The notes under the pieces are model-generated. The model ran no database searches. It was not told the DNA's origin and worked only from the letters and a program-made list of their open reading frames with translations. Positions 1 to 8,027 of a stretch of 64,000 nucleotides of DNA are shown here, in pieces. Source of the DNA: an uncultured Butyricicoccus sp. (GTDB taxonomy: Bacteria; Bacillota; Clostridia; Oscillospirales; Butyricicoccaceae); assembly GCA_944384655.1 (NCBI GenBank), contig CALWUF010000015.1:1-64000 (forward strand), in the 5' to 3' direction. The number at the start of each line of letters is the position of its first letter. Position 1 is the first letter of the stretch. A program made the translations under genes and the position numbers.

Positions 1-10
1 TTGTATTCAT

Positions 11-95
11 GGCAAATAGGATGCCACCTGCCTTTCGGTTTTGTCTTAGCAACTCAACCTTACCACAGGTCATCCCTATTTGCCAACTTTTTTTA
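11..95 (+). terminator. Large stem-loop followed by a T run
   Basis: Bases 11-23 pair with 69-82 (one bulged C), and an inner CACCTG/CAGGT pairing continues the stem. A T run follows at 89-95. This could terminate a gene left of the window. A structured RNA on either strand cannot be excluded; I recognise no known riboswitch core in it. Confidence 0.4.
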
Positions 96-156
96 TCTTG
101 TGTCACACATCATTGTAACACCTACAAAAAATGCGGACAGGAATACATTTTTTCTG

Positions 157-186
157 TTGACAAACTGCATTTTTATGGGGTATACT
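157..186 (+). promoter_or_regulatory. Promoter of yceD-rpmF
   Basis: TTGACA at 157-162 and TATACT at 181-186, 18 bp apart, 27 bp before the yceD start. Confidence 0.75.
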
Positions 187-213
187 AATAATTGACCGTC
201 AGCGAGGATTGCT

Positions 214-717
214 ATGAAACTCGATTTGAAACGCATTGCGGTGACCGATGGGGAAACCATTCCGTTTTCCTACGACGCCGATCTCACAAAAGAGGAAATG
301 AACGGAGAATACCCCTTCCGTACGCCGGTTCATATCGAAGGCGAGGTTCGGAACCATTTGGGTGTTCTCAATCTGCACGCAACCGTTCGCGCGCTGTATC
401 AAACACGGTGCGCCCGCTGTCTGACACCTGTCAATGTGGATCTTGATGTACCGTGCGACATGATTTTGTCCGCTGAGGTACAGGACGATGAGCGGGACGA
501 TATCTATCAATTGGAAGGCGACAGCGTTGAGCTGGATGATATCGTAATTCCTGCATTGCTGTTGGAAATCCATATGACTTACTTGTGTAAGCCGGATTGC
601 AAAGGTCTGTGTCCGACCTGCGGCAGCAATTTGAATGAAGGTCCATGCGGCTGTGATGGGCGACAGATTGACAGTCGGCTGGCTGTCCTTCAGAAACTCC
701 TGGATCAGGACGACTGA
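214..717 (+). CDS. yceD: DUF177/YceD family protein
   Basis: Protein of 167 residues of the DUF177 (YceD) family. YceD is linked to 23S rRNA accumulation and is classically encoded just before rpmF, as here. The C-terminal third carries a cysteine cluster (CKPDCKGLCPTCG, then CGC) likely to bind a metal, and a conserved ALLLEIHMTYLCKPDC stretch. The ATG at 214 follows a GAGG ribosome-binding site, and a strong promoter lies at 157-186. rpmF follows after 56 bp. The family call rests on sequence pattern plus synteny; its precise role in ribosome assembly is inferred from the family. Confidence 0.85.
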   Translation: MKLDLKRIAVTDGETIPFSYDADLTKEEMNGEYPFRTPVHIEGEVRNHLGVLNLHATVRALYQTRCARCLTPVNVDLDVPCDMILSAEVQDDERDDIYQLEGDSVELDDIVIPALLLEIHMTYLCKPDCKGLCPTCGSNLNEGPCGCDGRQIDSRLAVLQKLLDQDD

Positions 718-773
718 AGATATGACTTTATCAAAAATGTACTTTCAGGATAGACAGAGGAGGTGTTACCGAA

Positions 774-956
774 ATGGCAGTACCAAAGAGAAAGACTTCA
801 AAAGCGAGACGTGATACGAGACGCAACAACGTTTGGAAGCTTTCTGTTCCGGGTATGGTCAAGTGCCCGAAGTGCGGCGAAATGAAGCTCCCGCACAGAA
901 TGTGCAAAGCTTGCGGTTACTACAATGGTCGTGAGGTTGTAAAGGTTTCCGAGTGA
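774..956 (+). CDS. rpmF: 50S ribosomal protein L32
   Basis: Complete 60-residue L32. It opens with the family signature [17 protein letters not shown] and has a zinc ribbon with two CxxC pairs (CPKCG and CKACG). GGAGGTG lies a normal distance before the ATG. It is the second gene of a two-gene operon with yceD and is followed by a strong hairpin terminator. Being the Cys-containing (C+) form, it should bind zinc. Confidence 0.97.
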   Translation: MAVPKRKTSKARRDTRRNNVWKLSVPGMVKCPKCGEMKLPHRMCKACGYYNGREVVKVSE

Positions 957-986
957 TTTCGGAGCACCTCAGCAGATTGACGAAGA

Positions 987-1025
987 AATAGAGAAGGCGG
1001 CAAGGGCTTCCTTCTCTATTTTTTT
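987..1025 (+). terminator. Terminator of rpmF
   Basis: Perfect 11-bp stem (987-997 with 1010-1020), 12-nt loop, then a T run. Confidence 0.85.
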
Positions 1026-1082
1026 GCTGTCAGGTATGAACTGGATTTTTATTACCATTTGTCTGTTTTCCTGCCGCAGCGC

Positions 1083-1111
1083 TTGACGGACTCGTTGAGA
1101 CATGCGATAAT
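1083..1111 (+). promoter_or_regulatory. Promoter of der-plsY-gpsA
   Basis: TTGACG at 1083-1088 and GATAAT at 1106-1111 with a 17-bp spacer. A leader of about 135 nt precedes the der start. Confidence 0.6.
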
Positions 1112-1152
1112 TTGAATAGAAGTATCTGAAACATGTAAAAGAAAAGGATTGA

Positions 1153-1228
1153 TGTCCCGGTGGAGCTGGGACAGCCGCAGGATGTTGACCTGTGTGAATC
1201 CTGCTGCAACGGATGCGTCCAGGCATCC
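1153..1228 (+). promoter_or_regulatory. Structured leader before der
   Basis: Three consecutive hairpins can form: 1153-1158/1168-1173, 1177-1183/1198-1204 and 1211-1216/1223-1228, each perfect over 6-7 bp. They fill the space between the promoter and the der ribosome-binding site. No known riboswitch consensus is recognised. Confidence 0.4.
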
Positions 1229-1252
1229 GCAGGCAGAAAGGAGTGTTCCATT

Positions 1253-2584
1253 ATGGCAAAGCCAATTGTTGCAATTGTCGGACGCCCCAATGTGGGTAAG
1301 TCCCAACTGTTTAATCGTTTGGCAGGTAAACGCCTGTCGATCGTGGAAGATACGCCAGGCATTACCCGTGATCGTTTATATGCCGACTCGGAATGGCGTG
1401 GACGGGCGTTCCAGGTTGTCGATACGGGCGGCATTGAGCCGAGTACGGACAACGAAATATTGAAATTTATGCGTATGCAGGCGGAAATCGCCATCAATGC
1501 GGCGGATGTCATTGTCCTGATGACTGACCTGCACAGCGGTATCACCGCCACGGATGAGGATGTTGCAACCATGCTGCGCCGTTCGCGCAAGCCGGTGGTG
1601 CTGGCGGTCAACAAATGTGACCGCCCGGGCAAGGAACCGCCGGAATTTTATGAATTTTATAATCTCGGTCTGGGTGAGCCATATGCGATTTCTGCATTGC
1701 ATGGCTATGGCACAGGCGATCTGTTGGACGCCTGCTATGAATATTTTCCGGAAGAAGAGGAAGATGAAATGGGCAGCCGCTATATTAAGGTTGCGGTCAT
1801 CGGTAAACCAAATGTCGGAAAATCTTCGCTTGTCAATCAGATTTTGGGTGAACAGCGCGTTATTGTGAGCGACATCGCGGGCACGACACGCGACAGTGTT
1901 GATTCGCGTTTTGAAAATGAAAAAGGCAAATATCTGTTCATTGATACGGCGGGTATCCGCAAACGCTCCCGTATTGATGAAAAAGTGGAGAAATTCAGCG
2001 TTATGCGTTCGCTTATGGCAATCGAACGGTCTGACGTGTGCGTTATCATGATCGATGCGACGGAGGGCGTTACCGAACAGGATACCAAGGTTGCAGGCGA
2101 GGCGCACGATGCAGGAAAGGCATGTATCATCGTCGTCAACAAGTGGGATCTTGTCGAAAAGGATGGCAAGACGATGGATCAGTATACACGCCGTGTGCGC
2201 GAAGGGCTGGCATATATGCCGTATGCGCCGGTGTTGTTTTTATCCGCAATGACTGGTCAGCGTGTGCCCAAACTGTTTGACACCATCAACGCCGTATATG
2301 AGCAAAATGGCAGACGGATTCCCACAGGACAGCTCAATTCCCTGCTGGCAGAGGCGACTGCGCGTGTACAGCCTCCTACAGATAAGGGACGCCGGCTGAA
2401 GATTTATTATATCACGCAGTCAGGCGTCCGTCCGCCTACGTTTGTCTGCTTTTGTAATGATGCGCGCCTGTTCCATTTCTCCTATCAGCGGTATTTGGAA
2501 AATCAGATCCGTGAGGTATATGGTCTGGATGGCACGCCCATCCGAATGATTATCCGCGAACGCAGTGATAAGGAGAACGGCTAA
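1253..2584 (+). CDS. der: Ribosome biogenesis GTPase Der (EngA)
   Basis: Protein of 443 residues, the usual Der length, with two tandem GTPase domains. The first P-loop GRPNVGKS starts near residue 10 and the second, GKPNVGKS, near 184. NKCD and NKWD base-specificity motifs are present, and a KH-like C-terminal domain follows. Der acts in maturation of the 50S subunit. The reading frame is open further upstream, but the ATG at 1253 is chosen because GAAAGGAG sits at normal spacing and MAKPIVAIVGRPNVGKS is the family N-terminus. plsY starts on the next base after its stop. Confidence 0.97.
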   Translation: MAKPIVAIVGRPNVGKSQLFNRLAGKRLSIVEDTPGITRDRLYADSEWRGRAFQVVDTGGIEPSTDNEILKFMRMQAEIAINAADVIVLMTDLHSGITATDEDVATMLRRSRKPVVLAVNKCDRPGKEPPEFYEFYNLGLGEPYAISALHGYGTGDLLDACYEYFPEEEEDEMGSRYIKVAVIGKPNVGKSSLVNQILGEQRVIVSDIAGTTRDSVDSRFENEKGKYLFIDTAGIRKRSRIDEKVEKFSVMRSLMAIERSDVCVIMIDATEGVTEQDTKVAGEAHDAGKACIIVVNKWDLVEKDGKTMDQYTRRVREGLAYMPYAPVLFLSAMTGQRVPKLFDTINAVYEQNGRRIPTGQLNSLLAEATARVQPPTDKGRRLKIYYITQSGVRPPTFVCFCNDARLFHFSYQRYLENQIREVYGLDGTPIRMIIRERSDKENG

Positions 2585-3193
2585 ATGGAATTGGTGATCA
2601 ATATTTTGATTCTAGCTGCCGTAGGCTATCTGCTGGGCAGCATTAACTCAGCCATTTTGGTTTCTAAATTGACCATGGGATATGATATCCGTACCAAGGG
2701 AAGCGGAAATGCCGGGCTGACCAATGCGTATCGATGCATGGGCACCGGCAGGACATTGCTGGTATTGGTGGGCGATGTTGCAAAAGCAGCGATTGCATTG
2801 TATATCGGCGGCATGTTGATGGGACCCATGGGTGAATTGATTGCAGGCGCATTTGTTATACTCGGGCATGTCTTTCCGTTATATTTCGGTTTCAAAGGCG
2901 GCAAGGGCGTGTTGGTTGGTGCGACGATGGTAGCCATGTTTGATTGGCGCATTGTGTTGATTCTGTTGGCGGTATTTATCCTGTTGGTCGGTGTGACCAA
3001 ATGGGTTTCACTCGGCTCCGTAGTAGGGGCGGCGATGTTCCCGTTCCTGACGTATTTTTTTTACCGGGATATCCCGATGTTTGTGATGACCGCTGCCATG
3101 GCTGCCGCAGTCATCTATATGCACCGCAGCAATATCGTTCGGATGCTGCATGGGGAAGAAAACAAGTTTACGCTGCATAGCGGTCATAAATAA
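2585..3193 (+). CDS. plsY: Glycerol-3-phosphate acyltransferase PlsY
   Basis: Integral membrane protein of 202 residues with several hydrophobic helices. It uses acyl-phosphate to acylate glycerol-3-phosphate, the first step of phospholipid synthesis. Diagnostic loops are visible: SGNAGLTNAYR, where the family usually has GSGNxGxTN, and FGFKGGKGV. It is translationally coupled to der, its ATG directly following the der stop. gpsA, which makes its substrate glycerol-3-phosphate, follows 42 bp later, so the two enzymes form a functional pair. Confidence 0.95.
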   Translation: MELVINILILAAVGYLLGSINSAILVSKLTMGYDIRTKGSGNAGLTNAYRCMGTGRTLLVLVGDVAKAAIALYIGGMLMGPMGELIAGAFVILGHVFPLYFGFKGGKGVLVGATMVAMFDWRIVLILLAVFILLVGVTKWVSLGSVVGAAMFPFLTYFFYRDIPMFVMTAAMAAAVIYMHRSNIVRMLHGEENKFTLHSGHK

Positions 3194-3235
3194 CAGGCGC
3201 TGCGCGGTGTGTGAGGAATACAGAGGAGTTTGTGC

Positions 3236-4243
3236 ATGAAGATTTTTGTAGTCGGTTGCGGCGGCTGGGGTATGGCGCTGTCCATCCTCCTGCATGAAAA
3301 TGGACATGATGTCACAAGTTGGTCGTTTTTTGAAGAAGAATGCCGTATGCTGCGTGAAGAACGGACCAATGAGCGCCTTTTGCCTGGCATCAAGCTGCCA
3401 GAACAAATCGAAATTACCAATGACCTGACGGGTGCGGCAGATGCGGATATCGTTCTGATGGCAGTGCCATCGTTTGCGGTGCACGCGACTGCACAGCAGC
3501 TTTCACACATCATTCCACCGCAGACGGTAATTGTAAATGTCGGTAAGGGTCTCGATCGTGACAATGGATATTGCCGCTTCTCCGAAACCATCATGAATGC
3601 GACACATAGAAAAAATCCGGTTGTTGCGTTGACGGGTCCGACGCATGCAGAGGAAGTTGCACGCGGGATTTTGACTGCGATTCTGGCGGCGTCTGAATCG
3701 CGGGCTGCGGCGATCCTTGTACAGCAGGCATTTATGAATGATCGCTTCCGCGTTTATATTTCGCCGGACATCATCGGTGCGGAATTGGGCGGCTGTTTTA
3801 AAAATATCATTGCACTGGCAGCGGGTATTTGCGACGGCATAGGTCTGGGAGACAATTCTAAGGCGGCGCTGATGACGCGCGGATTGACAGAAATTGCACG
3901 CCTTGGCGTCGCGTTGGGCGCGCGCAGCGAGACGTTTGCTGGATTGTCCGGTATGGGCGACCTGATTGTTACCTGTACGTCGATGCATTCGCGCAATCGT
4001 CGCGCCGGTATCAAAATTGGACAGGGCATAGATGTACACCAGGCAATGAAGGAAGTTGGCGCTGTGGTCGAAGGCTATTATGCAACGGAAGCAGGATATA
4101 TGCTTGCGCAGAAAATGGGCATTGATATGCCGATCACCTGCGCGATGTATGACCTGTTGTATCAGGACAAACCTGTTAAGGAATGCATTCAAAAGCTGAT
4201 GGCGCGTCCGCGCAAGAGCGAAATCGAAGAAATCTGGAGATAA
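3236..4243 (+). CDS. gpsA: NAD(P)-dependent glycerol-3-phosphate dehydrogenase
   Basis: Protein of 335 residues. It reduces dihydroxyacetone phosphate to sn-glycerol-3-phosphate in the cytosol, feeding PlsY. It has the N-terminal nucleotide-binding loop GCGGWGMAL, the GPTHAEEVARG segment and the catalytic KNIIALAAGICDGIGLGDN region. The ATG at 3236 is preferred over an in-frame TTG two codons earlier because AGAGGAG lies 7 nt upstream. It is the last gene of der-plsY-gpsA and is followed by a terminator. Confidence 0.96.
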   Translation: MKIFVVGCGGWGMALSILLHENGHDVTSWSFFEEECRMLREERTNERLLPGIKLPEQIEITNDLTGAADADIVLMAVPSFAVHATAQQLSHIIPPQTVIVNVGKGLDRDNGYCRFSETIMNATHRKNPVVALTGPTHAEEVARGILTAILAASESRAAAILVQQAFMNDRFRVYISPDIIGAELGGCFKNIIALAAGICDGIGLGDNSKAALMTRGLTEIARLGVALGARSETFAGLSGMGDLIVTCTSMHSRNRRAGIKIGQGIDVHQAMKEVGAVVEGYYATEAGYMLAQKMGIDMPITCAMYDLLYQDKPVKECIQKLMARPRKSEIEEIWR

Positions 4244-4291
4244 TGACGCACACGGCGTATGGCATGCATATTAATCCCATCAAATCGCAAC

Positions 4292-4327
4292 GCGGCGGAG
4301 GACAAAAACAGTCCTCCGCCGCTGTTT
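4292..4327 (+). terminator. Terminator of gpsA
   Basis: Perfect 12-bp GC-rich stem (4292-4303 with 4311-4322), loop of 7, then TGTTTT. Confidence 0.85.
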
Positions 4328-4362
4328 TGATTTATGGAATGAATTCTGAAAAAGGAGCATTG

Positions 4363-4391
4363 AAAAAAGCTCCCTGCAAATCGCAGAGAGC
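4363..4391 (-). terminator. Terminator of rpmB
   Basis: On the minus strand a 9-bp stem (4383-4391 with 4369-4377, one G-U) is followed by six T. Confidence 0.8.
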
Positions 4392-4412
4392 CAATTTATT
4401 TCCGTTGAGCAA

Positions 4413-4601
4413 TTAGATTGCGCGGGTAACCTTGCCGGAACGGAGGCACCGAGAGCAAACATTGACATGGCACGGAGTGCCGTTAACGATAGCCTTTACG
4501 CGGCGAACGTTGGGCTTCCAGGTACGGTTGGAACGTCTGTGCGAATGGGAAACTTTGATACCAAAAGTTACACCCTTGCCGCAAACTTCACACTTTGCCA
4601 T
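4413..4601 (-). CDS. rpmB: 50S ribosomal protein L28
   Basis: Complete 62-residue L28 of the zinc-binding form: MAKCEVCGK at the N-terminus and CSRCLRSGKV at the C-terminus supply two CxxC pairs. It is a single-gene unit on the minus strand with its own promoter and terminator. A strong AAGGAGGTGC ribosome-binding site precedes the ATG. Confidence 0.96.
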   Translation of the reverse strand: MAKCEVCGKGVTFGIKVSHSHRRSNRTWKPNVRRVKAIVNGTPCHVNVCSRCLRSGKVTRAI

Positions 4602-4645
4602 CTTTCCTGCACCTCCTTATCTTTATCATTTGAGTAACGGATATT

Positions 4646-4674
4646 ATAATACCACAACGAGGCGGGAAATGCAA
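4646..4674 (-). promoter_or_regulatory. Promoter of rpmB
   Basis: Minus strand TTGCAT (4669-4674) and TATTAT (4646-4651), spacer 17 bp. Confidence 0.55.
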
Positions 4675-4724
4675 GAGCAACGGGCAAAAATATTTGACAG
4701 ATGGAAAAAAACAGAGTGGGCGCA

Positions 4725-4753
4725 TTGCATTGGTCAAATGTATCCGTTATAAT
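4725..4753 (+). promoter_or_regulatory. Promoter of hprK
   Basis: TTGCAT at 4725-4730 and TATAAT at 4748-4753, spacer 17 bp. Confidence 0.65.
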
Positions 4754-4842
4754 AAGATATACAGTTGAGATAGAATATGATTGCATTGACATATGGGCTG
4801 AAACGATATGAGAATATAAAATAGCATAGGAGGCTGAAGGGT

Positions 4843-5781
4843 ATGCAACTGAAAGAATTCAGCGTAACATTGGGTCAACTGATTACTGAATTTAAGTTTG
4901 AAATTATTTATGGACCCGAAGGGTTTGAAAAAATTGAAATTACTACGGATGATGTCAATCGTCCTGGTCTTCAGCTTGCTGGTTATTTTGATTATTTTGA
5001 ACCAAATCGCCTGCAAATTATGGGCAAAGTTGAAAATACCTATGTAGAGCAGTTTGAAAGCGCAAAACGCTATGAAATTTTTGATCAGCTATGTTGTACA
5101 GGCATTCCAGCTGTTATCATCACACGGAATATCGAGGTATTTCCGGAGTTGGTCGAGGCTGCGAAAAAATATGACGTTGCTGTGCTCCGGACCAATGAAT
5201 TTACGTCGTCCGTCATGAATGCAATTGTCGCTTCCCTTAAGGTGTCACTCGCGCCGCGCATCACAATGCATGGCGTACTGGTTGAGATTTACGGTGAAGG
5301 TGTGCTCATTTTGGGTGACAGCGGTGTTGGCAAGAGTGAGACTGCCATTGAGCTGGTCAAACGAGGACATCGTTTGATCGCAGATGACGCCGTTGAAATT
5401 AAACGCGTTTCTGACCGGACTCTGGTGGGAACAGCACCGGAAATCATTCGTCATTTTATTGAATTGCGCGGCATTGGTATTGTCGATGTCCGTCGTATTT
5501 TTGGTATGGGTGCAATTAAGGATACTGAACGCATTGACCTGATTATCAATCTGGAACCGTGGGTGGAAGGCAAGATGTATGACCGTCTTGGTCTGGACAA
5601 TCAATATACGGATATCCTGGGTCTCAGCATCCCGTCGCTGACTGTTCCGGTACGTCCCGGACGTAACCTTGCGGTTATTATTGAGGTTGCCGCCATGAAT
5701 CACAGACACAAGTCGATGGGATACAACGCGGCAAAGGAACTCAACGAGCGCATGATGAAGTCAATGGGTATGAACCAGTAA
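4843..5781 (+). CDS. hprK: HPr kinase/phosphorylase
   Basis: Protein of 312 residues, full length for HprK. It phosphorylates and dephosphorylates Ser46 of HPr and so links glycolytic flux to CcpA-mediated catabolite repression. The P-loop GDSGVGKS is at residues 158-165, and the family signature RGIGIVDVRRIFG follows. AGGAGG precedes the ATG. It appears monocistronic, with its own promoter and a hairpin terminator. This marks a low-GC Gram-positive regulatory background. Confidence 0.97.
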   Translation: MQLKEFSVTLGQLITEFKFEIIYGPEGFEKIEITTDDVNRPGLQLAGYFDYFEPNRLQIMGKVENTYVEQFESAKRYEIFDQLCCTGIPAVIITRNIEVFPELVEAAKKYDVAVLRTNEFTSSVMNAIVASLKVSLAPRITMHGVLVEIYGEGVLILGDSGVGKSETAIELVKRGHRLIADDAVEIKRVSDRTLVGTAPEIIRHFIELRGIGIVDVRRIFGMGAIKDTERIDLIINLEPWVEGKMYDRLGLDNQYTDILGLSIPSLTVPVRPGRNLAVIIEVAAMNHRHKSMGYNAAKELNERMMKSMGMNQ

Positions 5782-5805
5782 ACAATCCATCGCGCGTGGC
5801 AGAAA

Positions 5806-5836
5806 GGGTCTGGCAATAGGTCGCCAGATCCTTTTT
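5806..5836 (+). terminator. Terminator of hprK
   Basis: A 9-bp stem (5806-5814 with 5823-5831, one G-U), then five T. Confidence 0.8.
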
Positions 5837-5949
5837 AGCAGCCCGATTTTATGTTTCATTCAAACATCAAAGGGAAATAGATGGGAAATGAATCGGCAGG
5901 ATAAAGCGAGGGAGGTATACAAAACCGGTAAAAAGTTCAATATTTTGGA

Positions 5950-5983
5950 AAAAATAGAAAAACCAGCCGTTTATAGGCTGGTT
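5950..5983 (-). terminator. Terminator of the tRNA-Gly gene
   Basis: An 8-bp stem (5976-5983 with 5961-5968) lies just past the tRNA 3' end on the minus strand, followed by a T-rich tract. Confidence 0.75.
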
Positions 5984-5987
5984 TTAT

Positions 5988-6061
5988 TGGAGCAGGTAAC
6001 GGGAGTCGAACCCGCTTATGCAGCTTGGGAAGCTGCCGTTCTACCGGTGAACTATACCTGC
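5988..6061 (-). tRNA. tRNA-Gly (anticodon CCC)
   Basis: On the minus strand a 74-nt cloverleaf: 7-bp acceptor stem GCAGGTA/TACCTGC, anticodon stem GCAGC/GCTGC with loop TTCCCAA, T-loop GTTCGAC, and CCA encoded at 5988-5990. Anticodon CCC reads GGG glycine codons. It has its own promoter and terminator. Confidence 0.95.
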
Positions 6062-6083
6062 AAACGAATTCCGTAACGTATTT

Positions 6084-6112
6084 ATTATACCATGCACAAG
6101 GGAATATTGCAA
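6084..6112 (-). promoter_or_regulatory. Promoter of tRNA-Gly
   Basis: Minus strand TTGCAA (6107-6112) and TATAAT (6084-6089), spacer 17 bp. Confidence 0.7.
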
Positions 6113-6163
6113 GCAAAATATCGATTTTTATGCGGCATAGAGAGGAAAGCGCATATAAGGCTG

Positions 6164-6192
6164 TTGATTATCGGCATACTGTATAGTATAAT
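6164..6192 (+). promoter_or_regulatory. Promoter of the TetR-family gene
   Basis: TTGATT at 6164-6169 and TATAAT at 6187-6192, spacer 17 bp. Confidence 0.65.
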
Positions 6193-6239
6193 ACAAACCA
6201 AATAAAACTGTACAGCGAAAGCTGGTTGGAGGAATAGAT

Positions 6240-6812
6240 ATGGCAGCGCAGAAAGAGGACAGAAGAATCCGTCGCACAAAGCGGCTGCTGCGGCAGGCAT
6301 TGGCGGAATTGATGAATGAAAAAGAGTTCAAGGATATTACCGTAAAGGAAATTACTGATCGCGCTGATTTAAATCGGGGTACCTTTTATTTCCATTATAC
6401 GGATACCTATGATCTGCGTGAAAAAATCGAGAATGAATTGGTACATGATTTTAAGGAAGTTATATCCAGCTACAGCCCTACACCGGAGAATTATTCTGCA
6501 AGGCACATGCTGGAGCAGGCTATCAGCTATATGGAAGAACAAAAATTCCTTATTCGGACATTGTTTCACAACAGTGGCGTAGGTGATGGTCTGCAAAGTA
6601 AATTTACAGCGGTCATTGAGGATATGGTGACCAACGTGCAGACACAATTAAAATTAAATGATACTGGCAAGCAGGCGAAATATATCTGTCGTTTTTGTTC
6701 GAGTGGAATCATTGGTTGTCTGAATATGTGGCTTCAGGAAGGGGAGGGCATGACAGGAAAGACGCTTGTCGACTGCTTAGATGATATGATTAACCGTGCG
6801 ATTGCAATTTGA
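6240..6812 (+). CDS. TetR/AcrR family transcriptional regulator
   Basis: Protein of 190 residues with an N-terminal TetR-type helix-turn-helix (KDITVKEITDRADLNRGTFY, about residues 25-45) followed by HYTDTYDL. The C-terminal ligand domain looks like those of YxaF/DhaS-like regulators; the ligand is unknown. GGAGGAAT precedes the ATG. No obvious target gene adjoins it: the next gene on this strand is pyrR, which has its own promoter, and the small gene downstream is convergent. Autoregulation is possible but no clear palindromic operator was seen. Confidence 0.85.
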   Translation: MAAQKEDRRIRRTKRLLRQALAELMNEKEFKDITVKEITDRADLNRGTFYFHYTDTYDLREKIENELVHDFKEVISSYSPTPENYSARHMLEQAISYMEEQKFLIRTLFHNSGVGDGLQSKFTAVIEDMVTNVQTQLKLNDTGKQAKYICRFCSSGIIGCLNMWLQEGEGMTGKTLVDCLDDMINRAIAI

Positions 6813-6834
6813 AGGGGAAGATTATCTATGTAAC

Positions 6835-6873
6835 ACGGGGGACAGCGTTTGTCGGAAGAGCTGCCCCCGTTTT
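6835..6873 (+). terminator. Terminator of the TetR-family gene
   Basis: ACGGGGG-A-CAGC (6835-6846) pairs with GCTGCCCCCGT (6860-6870) with one bulged base, followed by TTT. Confidence 0.65.
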
Positions 6874-6875
6874 CA

Positions 6876-7070
6876 TCATTGTACCATTTTGTCAACTGTA
6901 TTTGCCGCGTCCTGTGCTGCATGGCTGACCATACCGGCTGTTTTATGCGCTGTACGTGAGATATTGCGTCCGGTACTCGTTCCGGAGAGAGCGTAATTGA
7001 CTGCCATCACTGCTGCGGCAGCACCTGCAAGTCCGGTCACAACACCGGTCATAAAGGAACCTGTACTCAT
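6876..7070 (-). CDS. Small predicted membrane protein
   Basis: Reading frame of 64 residues, unrecognised. Residues 5-28 are hydrophobic and glycine/alanine-rich (FMTGVVTGLAGAAAAVMAV), suggesting one membrane helix; the rest is polar with Ala/His/Lys. The ATG at 7070 is preferred over a TTG one codon upstream because AAAGGGG lies 9 nt before it. It is convergent with the TetR-family gene. Length, ribosome-binding site and helix suggest a real gene, but no function can be assigned. Confidence 0.55.
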   Translation of the reverse strand: MSTGSFMTGVVTGLAGAAAAVMAVNYALSGTSTGRNISRTAHKTAGMVSHAAQDAANTVDKMVQ

Positions 7071-7243
7071 CAATGTCTTCCCCTTTCTGCGAGTCTGATA
7101 TCAGCATGCCCGCTGGATGAAAAATCTATACAGGAAAATATGGACAAGTATTTGAAAAATTCATTTTTCGACAATTGGACAAAATGCATGACGAAAACAG
7201 TCGTATCCTGTGCATTTTGACGGAAAGTTTGTCCGTATTTCAG

Positions 7244-7272
7244 TTTACAAAATCTCTTGTGCGGTATATAAT
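7244..7272 (+). promoter_or_regulatory. Promoter of the pyr operon
   Basis: TTTACA at 7244-7249 and TATAAT at 7267-7272, spacer 17 bp. The predicted start near 7279 gives a leader of about 160 nt before pyrR. Confidence 0.75.
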
Positions 7273-7297
7273 AAAATACAAGAAAAAATTGCACCTT

Positions 7298-7420
7298 TAA
7301 GCCGTTCCCGTGAGTTCGGCAAGGCGTTTGGAACAATGAGTGGGAAAGGGGCATTAGGCTTAGACTGCCCTTTTGGCTTTGCGGCTTCCGCCTTTTTGGT
7401 GCGGTGAGCCGTTTTTTATT
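7298..7420 (+). promoter_or_regulatory. PyrR-binding leader and attenuator of the pyr operon
   Basis: The hairpin at 7301-7320 (GCCG/CGGC) carries TCCCGTGAG in its loop region, matching the known PyrR-binding consensus UCCNGNGAG. About 60 nt later, 7382-7411 forms a terminator (CGGCT..CCGC/GCGG..AGCCG) followed by TTTTTT at 7412-7417. PyrR bound to UMP is expected to stabilise its hairpin, prevent an antiterminator and stop transcription before pyrR. The antiterminator itself was not modelled. Confidence 0.75.
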
Positions 7421-7440
7421 TTCCGATGGGAGGGGAACGG

Positions 7441-7977
7441 ATGAAGCAAGTGAAAAAGGCGGAAATCATGGATGAAAATGCCATGCAGCGCGCGATTAAC
7501 CGTATTTCATACGAGATTGTTGAACGCAATCACGGCAGCACTGGTATTGTGTTGGCAGGTGTGCGCACGCGCGGGGTATTCCTTGCCCAACGCATTGCAG
7601 ACAAAATCGCCGAGGTGGAAGGCATACGTCCGCTTCTGGTTTCGCTGGATATCACTGCATTCCGCGATGACAAACAGGGGAGTACGGATGCTGTGCAGTT
7701 GCCGGAGATTGAAAACATCGAACACAGCAAAGTGATTATTGTGGACGATGTATTGTCCACGGGCCGGACGGTGCGTGCAGCGATGGAAGCCGTGCTGCAT
7801 ATGGGGCGCGCCCAGTGCATTCAGCTTGCCGCACTCATTGACCGCGGACACAGGGAACTTCCCATTCGTCCGGATTATGTCGGTAAGAACCTGCCGACGT
7901 CCCGTGCGGAGACCGTCCGTGTTTATATGAAGGAATACGATGGCAGAGATTGCGTCGTTATTTTGACTGACGCATAA
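7441..7977 (+). CDS. pyrR: Bifunctional pyr operon regulator/uracil phosphoribosyltransferase PyrR
   Basis: Protein of 178 residues close in length to characterised PyrR proteins. The PRPP-binding signature VIIVDDVLSTGRTVRAAM is clear, as are DRGHRELPIR and NLPTSRAE, typical of PyrR. It binds the nascent pyr leader RNA in response to UMP and has weak UPRTase activity. The ATG at 7441 follows GGGAGGGG; an in-frame ATG at 7426 lacks a site. It heads pyrR-pyrF-carA-carB and has its cognate attenuator directly upstream. Confidence 0.96.
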   Translation: MKQVKKAEIMDENAMQRAINRISYEIVERNHGSTGIVLAGVRTRGVFLAQRIADKIAEVEGIRPLLVSLDITAFRDDKQGSTDAVQLPEIENIEHSKVIIVDDVLSTGRTVRAAMEAVLHMGRAQCIQLAALIDRGHRELPIRPDYVGKNLPTSRAETVRVYMKEYDGRDCVVILTDA

Positions 7978-8027
7978 ACCGAACAACCATTTTGAACATA
8001 CACAAACATCCACAGGAGGAAAAGACT

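Noticed and set aside
192-573. Alternative frames overlapping yceD
   Set aside because: Shadow frames without ribosome-binding sites; the yceD frame matches its family and synteny.
5888-6076. Short plus-strand frame over the tRNA
   Set aside because: It runs antisense through tRNA-Gly and its terminator.
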